Of a stretch of DNA of 64,000 nt, positions 1 to 12,319 are shown piece by piece. This stretch comes from Tridacna crocea (taxonomy: Eukaryota > Mollusca > Bivalvia > Cardiida > Cardiidae). The stretch is from the NCBI GenBank assembly GCA_943736015.1, contig OX031071.1:12682119-12746118 (forward strand). The letters are read 5' to 3'. Made by a program: the position numbers and the translations under genes. The stretch's first letter is position 1. Every line of letters begins with the position of its first letter. The notes under the pieces were generated by a model, which was not told the DNA's origin, did no database searches, and was given only the letters and a program-made list of their open reading frames with translations.

Positions 1-465
1 ATAATTTCATGATATTGCGTCCCACAGTGTTTGGTGGTCACGTCAACAACTTTAAAGGGCTAGACAGAGCCGTTAAAAAAAAAAAAAGCACTTCGAGGCG
101 CTTCGGCGATGTTCAGGACATTAGCTGTGCAAAGGTATGACTTAGACATTTGTTATTTTCGTTTGTCTAAAATTTAAAGATAAAAGCGAGAGAAAACTTT
201 GCAGTATCTGAGTAGACAGCATGCAAGTCAAATTCTAGTTAACCTGTTATGATTAAAAATGAAATAAAACGTCAGGGTAACCAGATCTACCCTTCACACG
301 AGTATAACGGTTTCTCGTTGATCTTAATAATTTGTGTGCATGTATGTCAGTGGCGTAGCTGAAGCCTAAATCACAGTATGCACATTTGAAGGGGTTTGGG
401 AGTCCTCCTGGGGGAACGAAAATAAGGCAATATAGAGTTGAAAAAGGCTGTCCATGGCCATTTAT

Positions 466-486
466 ACACACACACACACACACACA
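466..486. repeat. (CA)n microsatellite
   Basis: About ten CA dinucleotides in a row. Confidence 0.95.
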
Positions 487-2184
487 AATTTAAAAATTGA
501 GCAGATATCTGAGTATGTGTCAGTAACACAACTGATAAGGTACTCTCACAGAAAGTTTATACACAGAACAACATGGATCCTTTATGATGTCCTCCCCCGG
601 GATGCCGACCTAGGCATCCCTCCAGGTCTGAATGTGGGGCCTTGTTTCGGGTTTCTTGGAGGGGGAGCGTTGGATTTACCGTAAGCCTTGGTCTACAACC
701 ACTTGCCGAACAACCGTCTTTGTGCATTCCTTGTTTACAAAGATGCAGAATATGTTATTCAGCAAAGAAAATGGTGAAATAACAATACTGACACATTTTG
801 CAATCAAAGCAAAACAGTTTAACCATCATTTTGGTATGGAGTGACCGTAATGATTTGAGAAATAAAAACAAATATAATTATGTATGTCGATGCTAATTCT
901 TCACTACCTGCAACATTTCAGCCATAGAATATTTTTCAAATAGGCTAAACAGTCTGAACAGTCTTTAGATTCTTATTAAATAAAATTGGAAACATTGTAA
1001 CTAAAGATATATTTCTTATATCAAGCAATACCTCCTTTTATTCTGCTACAAAAACAGTAAAATGTGATTGACAGGAAATGAATAATTCAAATAAATTTAG
1101 TACAAAAATGATGATAATTTTTATTATCTGAACTTACAAATAAGTTTCTTTGTAAGCACGTGGTGTATTTAAATTTTCTGAAAGTGTAAGAAACTTTGTG
1201 ACAAAAGTTGAAATTGCTCATCACAATCAATTTCTGTTGTTGCAACAATGTTTTCAAAAGTTTCCAGCTACATAGTCATGACAAGGTGTAACTCATTCTG
1301 TCATAGAATCAAGCTTTGATGGGTGTTAAATTTAAAAATTTTGAAAAAATAGGGGGAAAAGGAGAAAATTCTCACAATGAGCAAAATCTCATTTTGCCAT
1401 AATGGTTTCTTCTGTATGAGAATTTCAATACTTTCTGAAGCTGATATATTTTTTGCCAGAATCCTCCAAAATGGAAGACATACAGAACTGCAAATCACGG
1501 AAAGGGTTAAAAACCCAAAGTACAAATATAAATATATTTAGATACCATTGCCAATGATTAATTTCTCAATATTTGTAATTTGCAGACCTGATGAGTTTTG
1601 GTATTTTCTTTAGTCATCATAACCTTGACTAAATCTACAGCAGATTACATAGCAAACATGTAGACCTGTGCAAATACAAGAATTTTTCATTATTTATATA
1701 TAACTTCTTGACAAGCAAACATTTTCTTTTATGGAAATAGTGCTCATTTTGAGCCAAATATTGTTTGTTTGCAATAACATTTCAACTGCTGTCTTTCACA
1801 AATCAGCATTATCTCACCATAAGGCAATGAAGAGTATTCCTTCCCAATCAACAAACCTAAAGCAATAAGCCTATATGATCAAAACATATTTGGAAAAATG
1901 TTAAAAGTTCTCATAAATATCAATACAGTGGATTCCACTGAATTGCAATCATAATAATAGCAATTCACTGCTTAATTGCAACTGACTTAATGCACAAACG
2001 TTAGATATAAAAAACAAAATGCTCTCTCTTATTGCAATTTTCTGTTATTAGGGAAAAAAAAGTTAGCAATATGGTGTTGCAATTGACAGGAATCAACTGT
2101 ATTACTTTCAAATAAAGTTGGAAAAGTTTGTGGCAAAGAAATATACATGTACTGTCCATAACCAGAATTGTCCACAATGCTTTT

Positions 2185-2745
2185 TAGCTCACTTGAGCAC
2201 AAAGTGCAAAGAGCTATTGTGATCAGGCTGTGCCCGGCATCTGTCGTGTGTCAACAATTACTTGTGTGCACTCTAGAGGCTACGTGATATCTCGGACAAG
2301 TTCAATGTTGGGTCAAAAACTAGGTCACTGGGAAAAATCTTAGAACAACCTTGTGTGCAATCTAGAGGCTACATTTTTGGCTCAAATGTCTTCAAACTTG
2401 ATCAGAATATTTGTCTCCATGAATATCTTGGACAAATTTAATATTGGGTCACATGGGGTCAAAAACTAGGTCACTAGGTCAAATCCTAGAAAAACCATGT
2501 GTGCACTCTAGAGGCTACATTTTGGCTCAGATGTCTTCAAACTTAGTCAGAATGTTTTTCTCAATGATATCTCGTACAAGTTTGATATTGGGTCAACTAG
2601 AGTCATCAACTAGGTCATATGGTCAAATCTTAAAAAATCTTTTATGCACACTAGGGGCTACATTTGTGGCTAAAATGTATTGAAACTTGATTAAAATGTT
2701 TGTCACCATGATATCTTGGACAAGTTTGATATTGGGCCACAATGG
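2185..2745 (+). repeat. Bivalve-type element starting agctcacttgagc, with ~147-bp internal tandem units
   Basis: The start tttttagctcacttgagcac is shared with the element at 33189. It is followed by gagctattgtgatcaggctg, whose complement recurs near 62600. Inside are repeated units anchored by ctagaggctac at about 2270, 2360, 2508 and 2653, spaced roughly 147 bp, each followed by aaatgtcttcaaacttgatc-like and tatcttggacaagttt-like blocks. Confidence 0.75.
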
Positions 2746-2759
2746 GTAAAAAAATTCCC

Positions 2760-2988
2760 TTAACTCATTACCAAACGACAAAATTTTAGACTGGTCCAAA
2801 TCAGAGGAATTTGCAGATGACAAAATAAAAGTGACTGAAAAATTGAAATTTGTTTTGTGAAAGGTAGAAAACATTGTGGGAAAAGGAGAAAATGCTGGTT
2901 ACCGGCATTTTCTCCTGTTCCGCCACAAAGTTTTCTAAAGGCTTCTTTCTCAGGGATGTAAAAAAGGGATGGTGTGGTTATGGGTTAA
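2760..2988. mobile_element. TTAA hairpin MITE copy
   Basis: TTAA at both ends, terminal motif resembling ccctttaccaaacgacaaa, and a central hairpin around gagaaaatgctggttacc flanked by aacattgtgggaaaagg and its complement. Non-autonomous, no ORF of its own. TTAA duplication with ends beginning CCC suggests a piggyBac-type source; this is inference. Confidence 0.85.
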
Positions 2989-3213
2989 CCTTTTCCCGCA
3001 TAATCTCGAATTTTAGCGACCCTGAAGATAAAGCATTTTTACATCATTTTGAGAAGAGAGAAAATGCTGTTAACCAGCAATTTCTCCTTTTCCCATTATG
3101 TTTCCTACTCTTTCAAACACAAATACCCTTATTTTGAGCCACATTTCATAAGTTGTCTGCAACTAATTTCTACTTGTACGAGTCAAAAATTTTGCCGTAT
3201 AGAAAAATGTTAA
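2985..3213. mobile_element. Second, tandem TTAA hairpin MITE sharing the TTAA
   Basis: It begins at the same TTAA that ends the previous copy (2985-2988) and ends gttaa at 3210-3213. It retains gagaaaatgctgttaaccagc and the ttgtctgcaac end block, but is more diverged. A further fragment of the core hairpin lies at about 3255-3300. Confidence 0.7.
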
Positions 3214-5107
3214 AATGTAATTAGTAGATACAGGTGTTTACAAATAATATTACTCAAAATGAGCATTTTCTCCTTTTCCTACAATATTTCCTATTCTGTC
3301 AGAAACTTAAAAGCATTTAAGAATAGCGGAAGACAACACACTGAATAACCATGTTTGTCAATGACAGTTGTCAATGTAAACATATTTTGGTTGCCGTCCG
3401 GAAGCGTTTCTGCGCATGTGCGAGATACCGGAAAAGAGAAAACACGAAAAGGTCTATAGTAAAGGCTTAATTAAACGGATGGCAAAGATAAAAAATAAGA
3501 AAGCACGTTTTGAGGAGTTTTATCTTGATCTTTGACCGCAAAAGCCCTTGGTTTCACCTGTAGCGCTGGAGAGGTAAAATATTTTCAAACTTAAACAGGG
3601 GAGAAAACCGTAACATGTTGATAACACTAATTCAGACGAAAACAGAAGAATTTAAGACGAGGAAACAGATGCACATGTATGTCACAATTAAAAGAATGTG
3701 TTTTTTATATACAAATAAGAAAAGCACCAAGATAGTTTTTTTCTTCTGCCAAAGGGGGAGTACCCCTGCCGTATTTGAGATGGTAGTACTGGTTGAATAA
3801 CTATTGAGACGTCACTAATATCAATATAATTTTAGAAACTATCCTTCATATCGCCTGATGAAATTAAGTAATATAAAAAACGTATCAAGATAACACATGA
3901 CCAATTTTGATTTAAAGGCGATAAATAAACAATAAATAGTATTTTCGTACTGCACTGGATAAAAGCTAAAACATTCCTGAAAAAAAAAAATCTTTCCTAA
4001 AAAAGTAATTAAATAATTAATAACCAATTTATAAGTCTGAAATTTGTAGATTCATTGAAAATTATGCAGTGTTGTTAAGTCACGTGTACGATAAAAATAT
4101 AGCGTAGGACAGGAAGAATGTGTATAACTATCTTATCTTTATTTTTCTTAAATTATTATCAATTTTTTTTATCAAATTTAACCCTGATACTGGCGATTTA
4201 TCTTCACTAGAAAATATCAAATCAAATATAATAAATGCTATTATTTTCAGATATCGCAGTTTTCTTCTGCACATAAGAGTTCCTTTGCTATCATAACTAT
4301 TTAATATAAATAATTAGATGGGTCTCGTTGTGATTTATTTTATTCGTTTATTTATCTTTGATTCGATGATTTAGTCGGATCTCTTCTAAACTATTGACCA
4401 GCGAAATTTGAATATTATAAATGTAACACCATAGAATCGATTCATTGTATTTTTGTGGGACAGTTCTGTGCGTTAATGCAAATAAGGATAATGGAGTTTA
4501 CATCATGAGCTAGTTTGGTATTCAATAAAACATAGACGTGGCACACTACGGAAGAAAATGCTGGGAAAAGTCGTCATTGACAATTACTTTATCAAGGAAA
4601 TATACCACTCGTCACAACTCAGCCGATTCCGTACCTACATTTAACCTCGTCCGTAGAACAGTCGTTTCCATTTGAACTGCGAATCACTTGATCTTATATA
4701 TGGTGTGCCAATTTAGTCGTATAGCAACAGCATTAACAACGTCGATGAGTTTATTCTTATCTGTCTATCTGTCGGTGTACTTCCCTTGGAACTGATAAAC
4801 CAAGTTTAAAAATTAATGTCTGAACTGTTTGTCAACTTAAATAAAGTTGAAAGATTTCGATAGAAAATTGAAACTCAAGTTTTCTTTCGTAAGAGGAACA
4901 TGTCAACTTTCAGAACGGTAAGCCGGCGTATTTATGGGCGATGAATGTATCGATCTGCTGCATATCAATACACCAGATACAGCTGTGGGAATTGATGGCT
5001 CCCATCACCCGAGTTTTGCCGAATGGAAAATATACATAATGATCTTACGATTAAAGTCCGGAATAAACAAACAAATGACCAAATGCAGCTCTGAAATACA
5101 AACCACC

Positions 5108-5190
5108 TCTGGCGGGACTCGAACCCGTGATGGGCAAATGTCCTCATTTTTGAGCTTTTTAAAAGACCAATTCCATAGCCAATGAGCCAA
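5108..5190 (-). repeat. tRNA-derived SINE head
   Basis: On the minus strand it carries an A-box-like tggctcattggct and a B-box cgggttcgagtcccgcc in tRNA order, separated by about 45 bases. It cannot fold as a full tRNA cloverleaf, so I call it a SINE promoter region rather than a tRNA gene. Confidence 0.65.
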
Positions 5191-5844
5191 AAAAATATCT
5201 TCCAAACGCAAAAGTCAGGTATTGTATTTAAATCGGGACGGAACTATGCATAAAGGAGTGGTCTCCCGTAACACACCCCCTTTTAAAGTCATCATTTATT
5301 GATGACTCGAAGCCTGATCAGGCATAAAGACCGTCTTTGAACAACTAATTGGATTAATGGCTCAATATCCAATCCCGGAAAAGCCCCCATCTTACGAACA
5401 TGAAAGTTTGCAACAAATACTTGGCTGAAATACAAACCATAATTCCAAAGATTACCATAATTCAAAATCTTGCTTCTAAAGAAGTAAGAAATAGAGTTTT
5501 TTTTATGACTAAACGCCAATTTTGCATGCTTGTATAAATAAATTAATCAGATTATGACAGAAAAATCATAAACATATTTCTGAAAAATAAGTAAAATTAC
5601 CAATTATATAACTTTACTGGACTTTGTGATGATAGGCAGTTGCTGGGAATACAATGTTTTTAATTTTATTTATTACTTGATATTAAGACATGCTTTTGCA
5701 GAAACGAAAATGTCTTACAGACGGCTGTTTAATCTTAAGATTTTTAGATTTTACACTTTTTAAGTATCTTTATTTACATCGATTAAGAAACAAGTTCTTA
5801 CAACTTATACTAATCTCTCTCGATTCTGCTTCCAGGGAACTGCA

Positions 5845-5970
5845 CCAGTACTTGCGCCGTATGTGTAGCCCTATGAAGAATCTCAAAGTTGACACCCGCT
5901 CCCAGGTATCAAATTTGGGACCTTATGGTTACGATGCCGACATTCTACCTCACTACCACGCATACAAAAT
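5845..5970 (-). repeat. tRNA-derived SINE, degenerate
   Basis: The minus strand reads gtggtagtgaggtagaatg (A-box-like), then aatttgatacctgggagc (B-box-like), then caagtactggtgcagttccc, a core also seen in other SINE copies here. Confidence 0.5.
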
Positions 5971-7363
5971 CAGATTTAACACTGATTATATTTTGTGACC
6001 ACAAACAAGGTTTTTTTTCTCTTTTCTTCTGTTTTTAATTTTTCAAAAAGACGATTTTTTTTATTCCAAAATCTTTAACAAGTTACACTGATGTTACACA
6101 CTAATAGAATCTCGTTAGCAACATTTCTATTTTACAGCCAATTTCTTTGTAAAGACATTGTTTTCGTTATTTTTATTTTCAGAGAGCTTTGGATTGAGGA
6201 GATTCACTACGAATTCTTTTCCTAAACTGATTGTTACCTATAGAAGAATCTATGTAAAAGGACATTGTTGCTACAGAAAACGTAGAAACGTTGATGTATG
6301 AGAGACAAGTAATCATAAATTTCAAACATTCTTATAGCAGCAATTATTCATTTCAGACATTCATAGTTACACACAATTTTTTCCCACACATTTTTTACAA
6401 ATACATGGCATATCTTTCCTGTACGGACAGGTTTCTTTTCTAAAGTGACTTTTGTTAGAGACATTCTTGTACTGAATCTCAAAGTCACAGTTTTTGGCAA
6501 TGTTCTATTAACGACAAAGTTGTTTTGTATATATTTTCATACTAAAGTCATTTTTATCAGACACCTCCATTTTACCAACAGAATTTGGTTATGGTTGAAT
6601 ATTTTAAAGACATATTTTTTTTACAAAGAGACTTTTGTTTCCAAATGATTTTGCCAAAAGGCAATGTTTGTCACCAAAAATGTTCTATTACAGACTAATC
6701 TTAGATTCTGACTTTTTTTTCTCAAACGGCTACTTAAAGATGTTTCTCCAGAGAGATAAAAACAAAACAAAAACGTTTGATAAATACCGAGACAATACAA
6801 TTCATATAGACTTATTTTAACGAATTCTCCTTGTTGTTAATCAGAATTTGGCCAAATAAAAGTTATGAGCACACTTGATCTATCATTACACGCTAACATT
6901 CATACATGTACTTAAAAAGGGAAGAAGAAAGGGTTTTCGAAAATATGTATCAATAGCTTATTAAAGTGACCTTCGTCGCTGGTTAACAACTGAAAGAGTG
7001 TGACATTTTTCTTAATCCTTTTTCGGACACCTCTGGTATTAGGATAAGTATGAAAAAAATTATATACAAAATCAAAAACTTTTAAAAGCGCCGTCAGTTG
7101 AAAAAGTGTTTCAATGAAGTAATCGTTTGAAGGAAAAGTAGGATTACTGAAGCAATGCTTTTGAACAGGTCTTATACGGATAAGAAATATTGTCACATAT
7201 TCTAGACAATACCATTCTTTTTTATTTCAAAGATTTACTAAGCTAGTGTACTTACTTATCTCCAATCATGGGAGCTTGGACCTGATAGTTTTTGTCCTGA
7301 ACCATACAACCATCATTGACTGCTACCACACATACATTAACGAGACATTTACTAGTATCTTAC

Positions 7364-7491
7364 CTTGATAATCTATAGCAATGCCGTTTGGCAATGTTAA
7401 ATCTGAGGACACCCGCAGGGTTTGCCAGTTAGTGCCGTCCATTTTTGCTCGATACACTTCCTGAAGACCGTGGTCTGACCAAAACATTAGC
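7364..7491 (-). CDS. LRP-like receptor, exon 14 (last in window): propeller 3, blade 4
   Basis: Encodes GLMFWSDHGLQEVYRAKMDG and the blade end LPNGIAIDYQ, a clear YWTD repeat. The acceptor TTATTTCAG|G is at 7492 and completes GG|G = Gly from exon 13. The donor CAAG|GTAAGA is at 7363, phase 1. Two more blades and an EGF module should follow. I found no convincing exon for them between 1 and 7363, so they probably lie beyond the left edge. Confidence 0.92.
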
Positions 7492-8201
7492 CTGAAATAA
7501 AACAACTAAAAGAACATGCTTCAAAAACGACCTACAGTAGTCAACGGTCGCAAGCCATTTAAGAACACAAATAAAAATTGATAAATGGACTGGTCGGTCA
7601 GTTAACCAGTCAATAAATCAAAGCATCTAACAATTAATGACTTGAATAAAACATCTGAAAAATACGCACTATCGTTAACTAACTTTACCATTTCCTTCTT
7701 CTTGAAAGTTAAGTATTTGAGATAATATTCGTCTTATAATTATGAAAATACTGAGCCCATTTATTTATTTATCAATTTATTTAATTATTAAATCTGGTAA
7801 TATAGTTTAAGTTTCTCAGAGCAAACAAACTGTTGAATTATTGAGCAGCACAGGAGAAAGAATTACTTACGAAATAGATCAAAGACTAACATGCAAAAAA
7901 GAATTTTTAATATAGATCTACGCCCTGCGATACCAATAGACTCAGTGACTTGGAGTAAGACTAACATAAAATGATTTTGACATTGACTTAGTCCTCAAAG
8001 TAAGAATCATTTAAGTATGAAGCATTGCTTTAAATACTTTTAAAATCTAACAGATCATGAACATGTTTTATATTTTTACCTGCTCTGTAAGATTTTCAAA
8101 CACGAACTATCTATTGAATTCGACAACTGGGTCATCTCAGCGCGTTAAAAATATCCCTTCAATTTTTCTATCAATCGTATGAGTAAGAGTAATTTACGTA
8201 C

Positions 8202-8391
8202 CCTTCGTGCGGATCCAACACAATAGCACGAGGATTATCACCAAAGGTTATTATCTTTTTGTGTTTTCCATCCCGTGTTAACACTCCAACACCGACAAAG
8301 CCACCGCTGCGAACTGGAACTGATGTGTAATAGATATTCCCGCTTGCATAGTCGATTGCAAATCTATCAGGATGTGCATCATGGAAGAAAT
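8202..8391 (-). CDS. LRP-like receptor, exon 13: propeller 3, blade 3
   Basis: Encodes DAHPDRFAIDYASGNIYYTS and NPRAIVLDPHEG, matching the LRP pattern P.G.A.D....NIYWTD with YYTS. The acceptor is a tandem AAG-TAG site: use of TAG starts the exon at 8391, use of AAG at 8394, differing by one Val codon with no frame change. The donor GG|GTACGT is at 8201, phase 2. It lies 12.7 kb from exon 12, across a repeat-rich intron. Confidence 0.9.
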
Positions 8392-10518
8392 CTACTTGGA
8401 AATGAATAAACTAGACATAAAATGCTCTAACCTTTCGGCACCAATGTATGAAACTCATCTTTGTTGGTGAAAAAAGCTTTTTCTTGCCATGTATTATAGA
8501 ATTAAACTTTGGTTCATAATACTTAAGATTATTTTTTATGCCAATGAGAAATTGTTGAAAAAAAAGAGCAATTTGTCGTTATGCATCAACTTTTTCAAAC
8601 TGGCAGACTTTCAAGACGTAAAATGTTATCTCCATGATGTGGCGCTTTACCGACAGATATAAGAAAACAACTTTAGGTACATTGCTTGTATAACAGGTGA
8701 AGATCAGACCTCAAAGGCCTTATATCTCTGGTCCTTATATCTCGGAGTATTCAATTTTTTCCTAATACATTTGCAAAGAAAGAAGAATTACAGTTTGAAA
8801 CCAATTACACTCTTTTCTACCTGGATCTTAATTGGAAAACAAAACAAAATTCAACCCAAATATATGTCATGTTTATATATTTAATTGATTTTACAGTCAT
8901 TTTACAATCAAACACAAATTCCCATATCGGCATTTGGAAAAAGCATTAATTCTCAAAATATGCAAAAAATGGCAAAAAGAAAATCGCAGTATCTCCACCA
9001 TTTTTTACCTATCTGCTTTATCAGACTTGCATTTAAGGCTGGTAACCTATTCAACTCAACATTTTACCTGTTGATGCCGACTGTGCTCTTCTTCTTAAAA
9101 CCTTCTTTTTTTAATGACTTTGAGACCCAGGAAGTAGAACCTCAATTTATGTAGCAGAATATCATTTTAAGCATATGCTTTAAATGATGCTTTTTCAAAA
9201 TGTTATTCAACTCTTCTGGGTCTATAGCAATCCATAGAAGTAACATATACAGAAATGTTGAGAATTTATTTGGGCTTAAGATTTTCTAGTGTCTTTCTCA
9301 TCACAATAGAAATGTGACTTTTGTCTGAAATTATATTACATATTGTAAACCATTATTGATATTCCAGCACTGCACAAGGCAAGGGTAAGATTTGTGATGG
9401 GAATCCTTATATTATACCCGAATTAGCGAGAATTATAAATACAATTCGACTCATAAAGTTACGTTTTGCCACCTATTTTTTGTAAAATGCAATACATGAT
9501 ATACGGCATAAACTAAGAACATCATGCAAAACATTTAATACAGTCTTATTTGTGTAGTTTTTAATCCTTTTTTTTTTAAATCGGCTTTCCTCTGACGGAA
9601 AAAAAAAAATCGTCAAGATTTCTGTCTTTTGTAATTACCACTTTTGGACGTTCTCCGCCACTTTTTCATCCTTTTTGGTTCGTAATGTAGTCTCATTTGT
9701 TTGCAGATTAATTTGTTTCTGTCTGGAATGGGAGATTGAATTCCTTACTACCATAGATATCCCTTAACGACATTCTGTTTGTATAAGGAATTTATTGTAA
9801 ATATAATTATCAATATTATGTTAACATGAACAGCTGTCACATATTCAAATTGTTAGCGTTTGCCTTATGGAAATCTATGATATTCTTGCTATCATATTTT
9901 TTAACTCCGTTTTTTTTTTATCTATTTTATTTTTAGTCTTCGTGTTTCTGGTATATTCGTTCGTGTCGCATACATTACCCAAATGCTAGAACCGTCTTCA
10001 CTAATGAAGGATGGTAAGACTTGTTAATTAGACAAAATTGTCTGTCAACTGGTATGGCGAACAAGTCTGTGTAGATCTTTCATGTTTTGCTTTTACGAGA
10101 GTATCTATAAATTCAATGTTTTATTTGTACCCTTTGCATTTGGATTCCTTGTGCTATAATTGTGCTCTAAAATCCCCACAGTCCTCTTTAAATTCCACAT
10201 TGATTATTTTCAGAGCATTTCTAAAGCTTCTTGATGAGCAACTAACCCCCTTTTCTTAGGAACAGATGGATTTAGTTTGCACACACGGACATAGAATTAG
10301 ATGTTACTATATGGTATGGTTGTCTAGGGCATATCAGTTTGTTTTTGGAACCGTTTATGTCCTGTATATGGCTTTGTTATGACTAAGCATGCTTATTTTA
10401 CCTCTTTTGTACCATTTCAGCTCTTCCCTCATTTTGCTTATACCATTTATACAAATCATGTATCATATCCACGAACGATATTAGCTAAAGGTACGCTTTA
10501 TTCTGTTTTACTTCCAAG
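8392..10518. other. Intron 12 of the receptor, distal part; no recognised feature
   Basis: AT-rich sequence with long T runs. No ORF with a recognisable domain and no clear repeat. Part of the 12.7-kb intron between exons 12 and 13 (8392-21148). Confidence 0.6.
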
Positions 10519-10837
10519 GGTCGGTAGCTTAGTCGGTAGCCTGCAGGACTTCAGAACAGGGGGTCGTGAGTTCGATCCCCGGCTCGGCCAATTTCTATCC
10601 GAAGATTTGATAATAGTCATTGCGACAGGATTCATTCCTCTTACACCATTTTTGACCATTTGTGTTGATAATGGTTATGTGGGAAAGCAGCCAGCGCTTT
10701 GAAAAGAAAATTGTGCGGAGTGCTTGTAAAAGAGACTCCAGGAAAGCATGAATAGGTGCACTGGCCGCAGCCATATAAATAAAATAATTTTGAAATGGCG
10801 TTAAACACCATGCAATCAATCAGTTAAATCAATTAAT
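10519..10837 (+). repeat. Full-length tRNA-derived SINE of bivalve type
   Basis: The head ggtcggtagcttagtcggta (A box) and gtgagttcgatccccggc (B box) is followed by a tRNA-unrelated body. The 3' end has aaaataattttgaaatggcg, then ttaaacacca and a caatcaatca tail, a 3' module I associate with molluscan SINEs. It is the best-preserved SINE of the window. Confidence 0.85.
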
Positions 10838-11081
10838 CTCTTTTTTTTTTCTAATATTTCAATATTGTGGACTTAAAGGGCAAATCCTAAGATTTTTTGA
10901 CAATACTGTTTTTTTTGCTCCAATCAGCTGCAAATGATGTTAGTAAACACGTGTCCATCAGTTTTCATAAATACCACTCTGTAACATGCCATAAATCACG
11001 CTCGAATTGTCACGCTGATATACGGCCCCAAAAATGGTGCATGGCTTACTTCCCCTGATTCGCTTATCTTCCGTACCTGTG

Positions 11082-11089
11082 TGACGTCA
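11082..11089. promoter_or_regulatory. CRE-type palindrome TGACGTCA upstream of the THAP ORF
   Basis: A perfect CREB/ATF octamer 100 bp before the THAP ATG, inside the subterminal block shared by both transposon ends. It may be part of the element's promoter; function is inferred from the motif only. Confidence 0.4.
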
Positions 11090-11188
11090 TAGTCGCGTAA
11101 GCCTGTGTTTACAGTCAGTAGAAATAAGAAGGACCGCTGATGATTATACGCAGATATCTGAGTATTAACATAGAATTCAGTCGAAAAA

Positions 11189-11617
11189 ATGGTAAATTGT
11201 GCAGCCTATGGCTTCAACGTCGAATCAGGAACACATAGAATTAGTATGTTCAAATTTCCGAAGGAATTAAAAAGGAGGAAACTATGGATTCAACGTTTAA
11301 ACCGGGGCCGGACAGTAACGGAGGATTTTGTGCCATCAGTTCATTCCAAATTGTTTTTGAAACACTTCGAGGACAGTCAGTTCTTAATAAGTCCAAAACT
11401 CGTAAAAGAAGTTGGTTATAGGAATATTAGGCTGCGATTAAAACCTGATGCTGTGCCGACATTGTTCGAAACTCCGAGTCGAAATAAGATAGGCCATAAG
11501 ACAAACATTCCGCAATGGCAATCTCCAAAAAGAAAAACAAACATAAGGTCGGTAATTCCTTTAATTGTTTTTCGTAATATTTTATCCTTTTCTAGATCTA
11601 CATTCTGGACAAAGTAG
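11189..11617 (+). pseudogene. THAP-domain ORF with two zinc ligands lost
   Basis: 142 codons from ATG. Residues 1-92 align to a THAP zinc-finger DNA-binding domain: N-terminal MVNCAAYGF, the invariant Trp in KLWIQRLNR, HFEDSQF, and LKPDAVPTLFE (the AVPTLF signature). The C2CH zinc site needs Cys in place of Phe9 in YGF and of Phe in KLFLKHF; both are TT[T/C] codons one base away from Cys. The rest after residue 100 has no homology I recognise and runs into a hairpin MITE at 11665. THAP domains bind DNA at transposon ends or promoters. Here it is most likely the truncated transposase N-terminus of the surrounding element and probably non-functional. Confidence 0.75.
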
Positions 11618-11664
11618 AAATTGGTGCCGTTTTCTCCCTTTTTTTCCCCAAATGTTTTCAACAT

Positions 11665-11890
11665 TTAACCCTTTACCAACAGACAAAATTTTAGAATGGT
11701 CCAAATTAAAAGCACTTGCAAACAAAGTAAACCTAACTGAAATATTGAAATTTGTTTCCACCAGGATAGAAAACATTGTAGGACAAGAAGAAAATGTTCG
11801 TTACCAGCATTCTCTCCTTTTCCCACAATGTTTTAAAAAGGCTTCCATCTCAGGGTTGTAAAAACCAGGGATTGTTTGGTAAAGGGTTAA
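11665..11890. mobile_element. TTAA hairpin MITE copy inside the transposon
   Basis: TTAA at 11665-11668 and 11887-11890, ends ccctttaccaacagacaaaa and ttggtaaaggg. The central hairpin is partly degraded. A partial copy continues at 11887-12025, another fragment at 12100-12240, and a core plus end fragment at 12765-13059. Confidence 0.85.
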
Positions 11891-12234
11891 TTTGCACATG
11901 ACAAAAAATGGTAATCAAAAAGTTGAAATGAAATTTGATTTGGAAAGGATGGAAAACATTATGGGAAAAGGAGAAAATCTTAGCATTTTCTCTTTTCCTC
12001 ACAATGTTTTCAAAGGCAACAACATAACATATTCATCCAAATTCATAACATAGATTTTGCAAGTACCAAAGTCTGGATTGTTCAAATGATGTTAACTTTC
12101 AAGTGTTTCAGCATTTTCTTCCTTTTCCACAATGTTTTCAAAAGGCTTCGGTCTCAGGGTTGTAAAAAACAAAGGGTCAAGTGACCATTCACCAAACACA
12201 AAAATTTTAGACTGTTTAAATTGAAAGCATTTGC

Positions 12235-12319
12235 AGACAACAAAAGAATTGTGAACCAAAAATATTTGCAGCTGATTGGAGTAAAAAACAGTATGGTCAA
12301 AATATATTAGGATTTGCCC
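12235..12319. repeat. Internal inverted copy of the left transposon terminus
   Basis: The complement reads gggcaaatcctaatatattt and then gaccatactgttttttactc, closely matching 10877-10945 including ccaatcagctgcaaat. It either ends a shorter nested derivative (10877-12319) or is the end of a second copy. Confidence 0.65.

Larger units (their letters stand above)
1..7363. other. Non-coding flank or intron 3' of exon 14, repeat-rich
   Basis: Probably intron of the minus-strand receptor gene. Besides the repeats listed separately (CA run, tandem element at 2185-2745, two hairpin MITEs, two SINE heads) I see nothing supportable at 490-2180, 3330-5100, 5200-5840 and 5980-7360. Short open frames there have no recognisable domain and look like chance. 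Confidence 0.6.

Noticed and set aside
253-483. Minus-strand frame resembling a zinc finger (KCAYC then HAH)
   Set aside because: Only one partial CxxC/H pattern, no tandem fingers, and it ends in a CA microsatellite.
7250-7320. Possible extra receptor exon with a strong GTAAGT donor
   Set aside because: It would need a 43-bp intron after exon 14, and its peptide has no YWTD or EGF character.
10519-10600. Functional tRNA gene
   Set aside because: A and B boxes are present but no acceptor-stem pairing, and a SINE body follows.
11565-11861. 98-codon plus-strand frame
   Set aside because: Runs through a hairpin MITE; similar frames recur wherever that MITE occurs.
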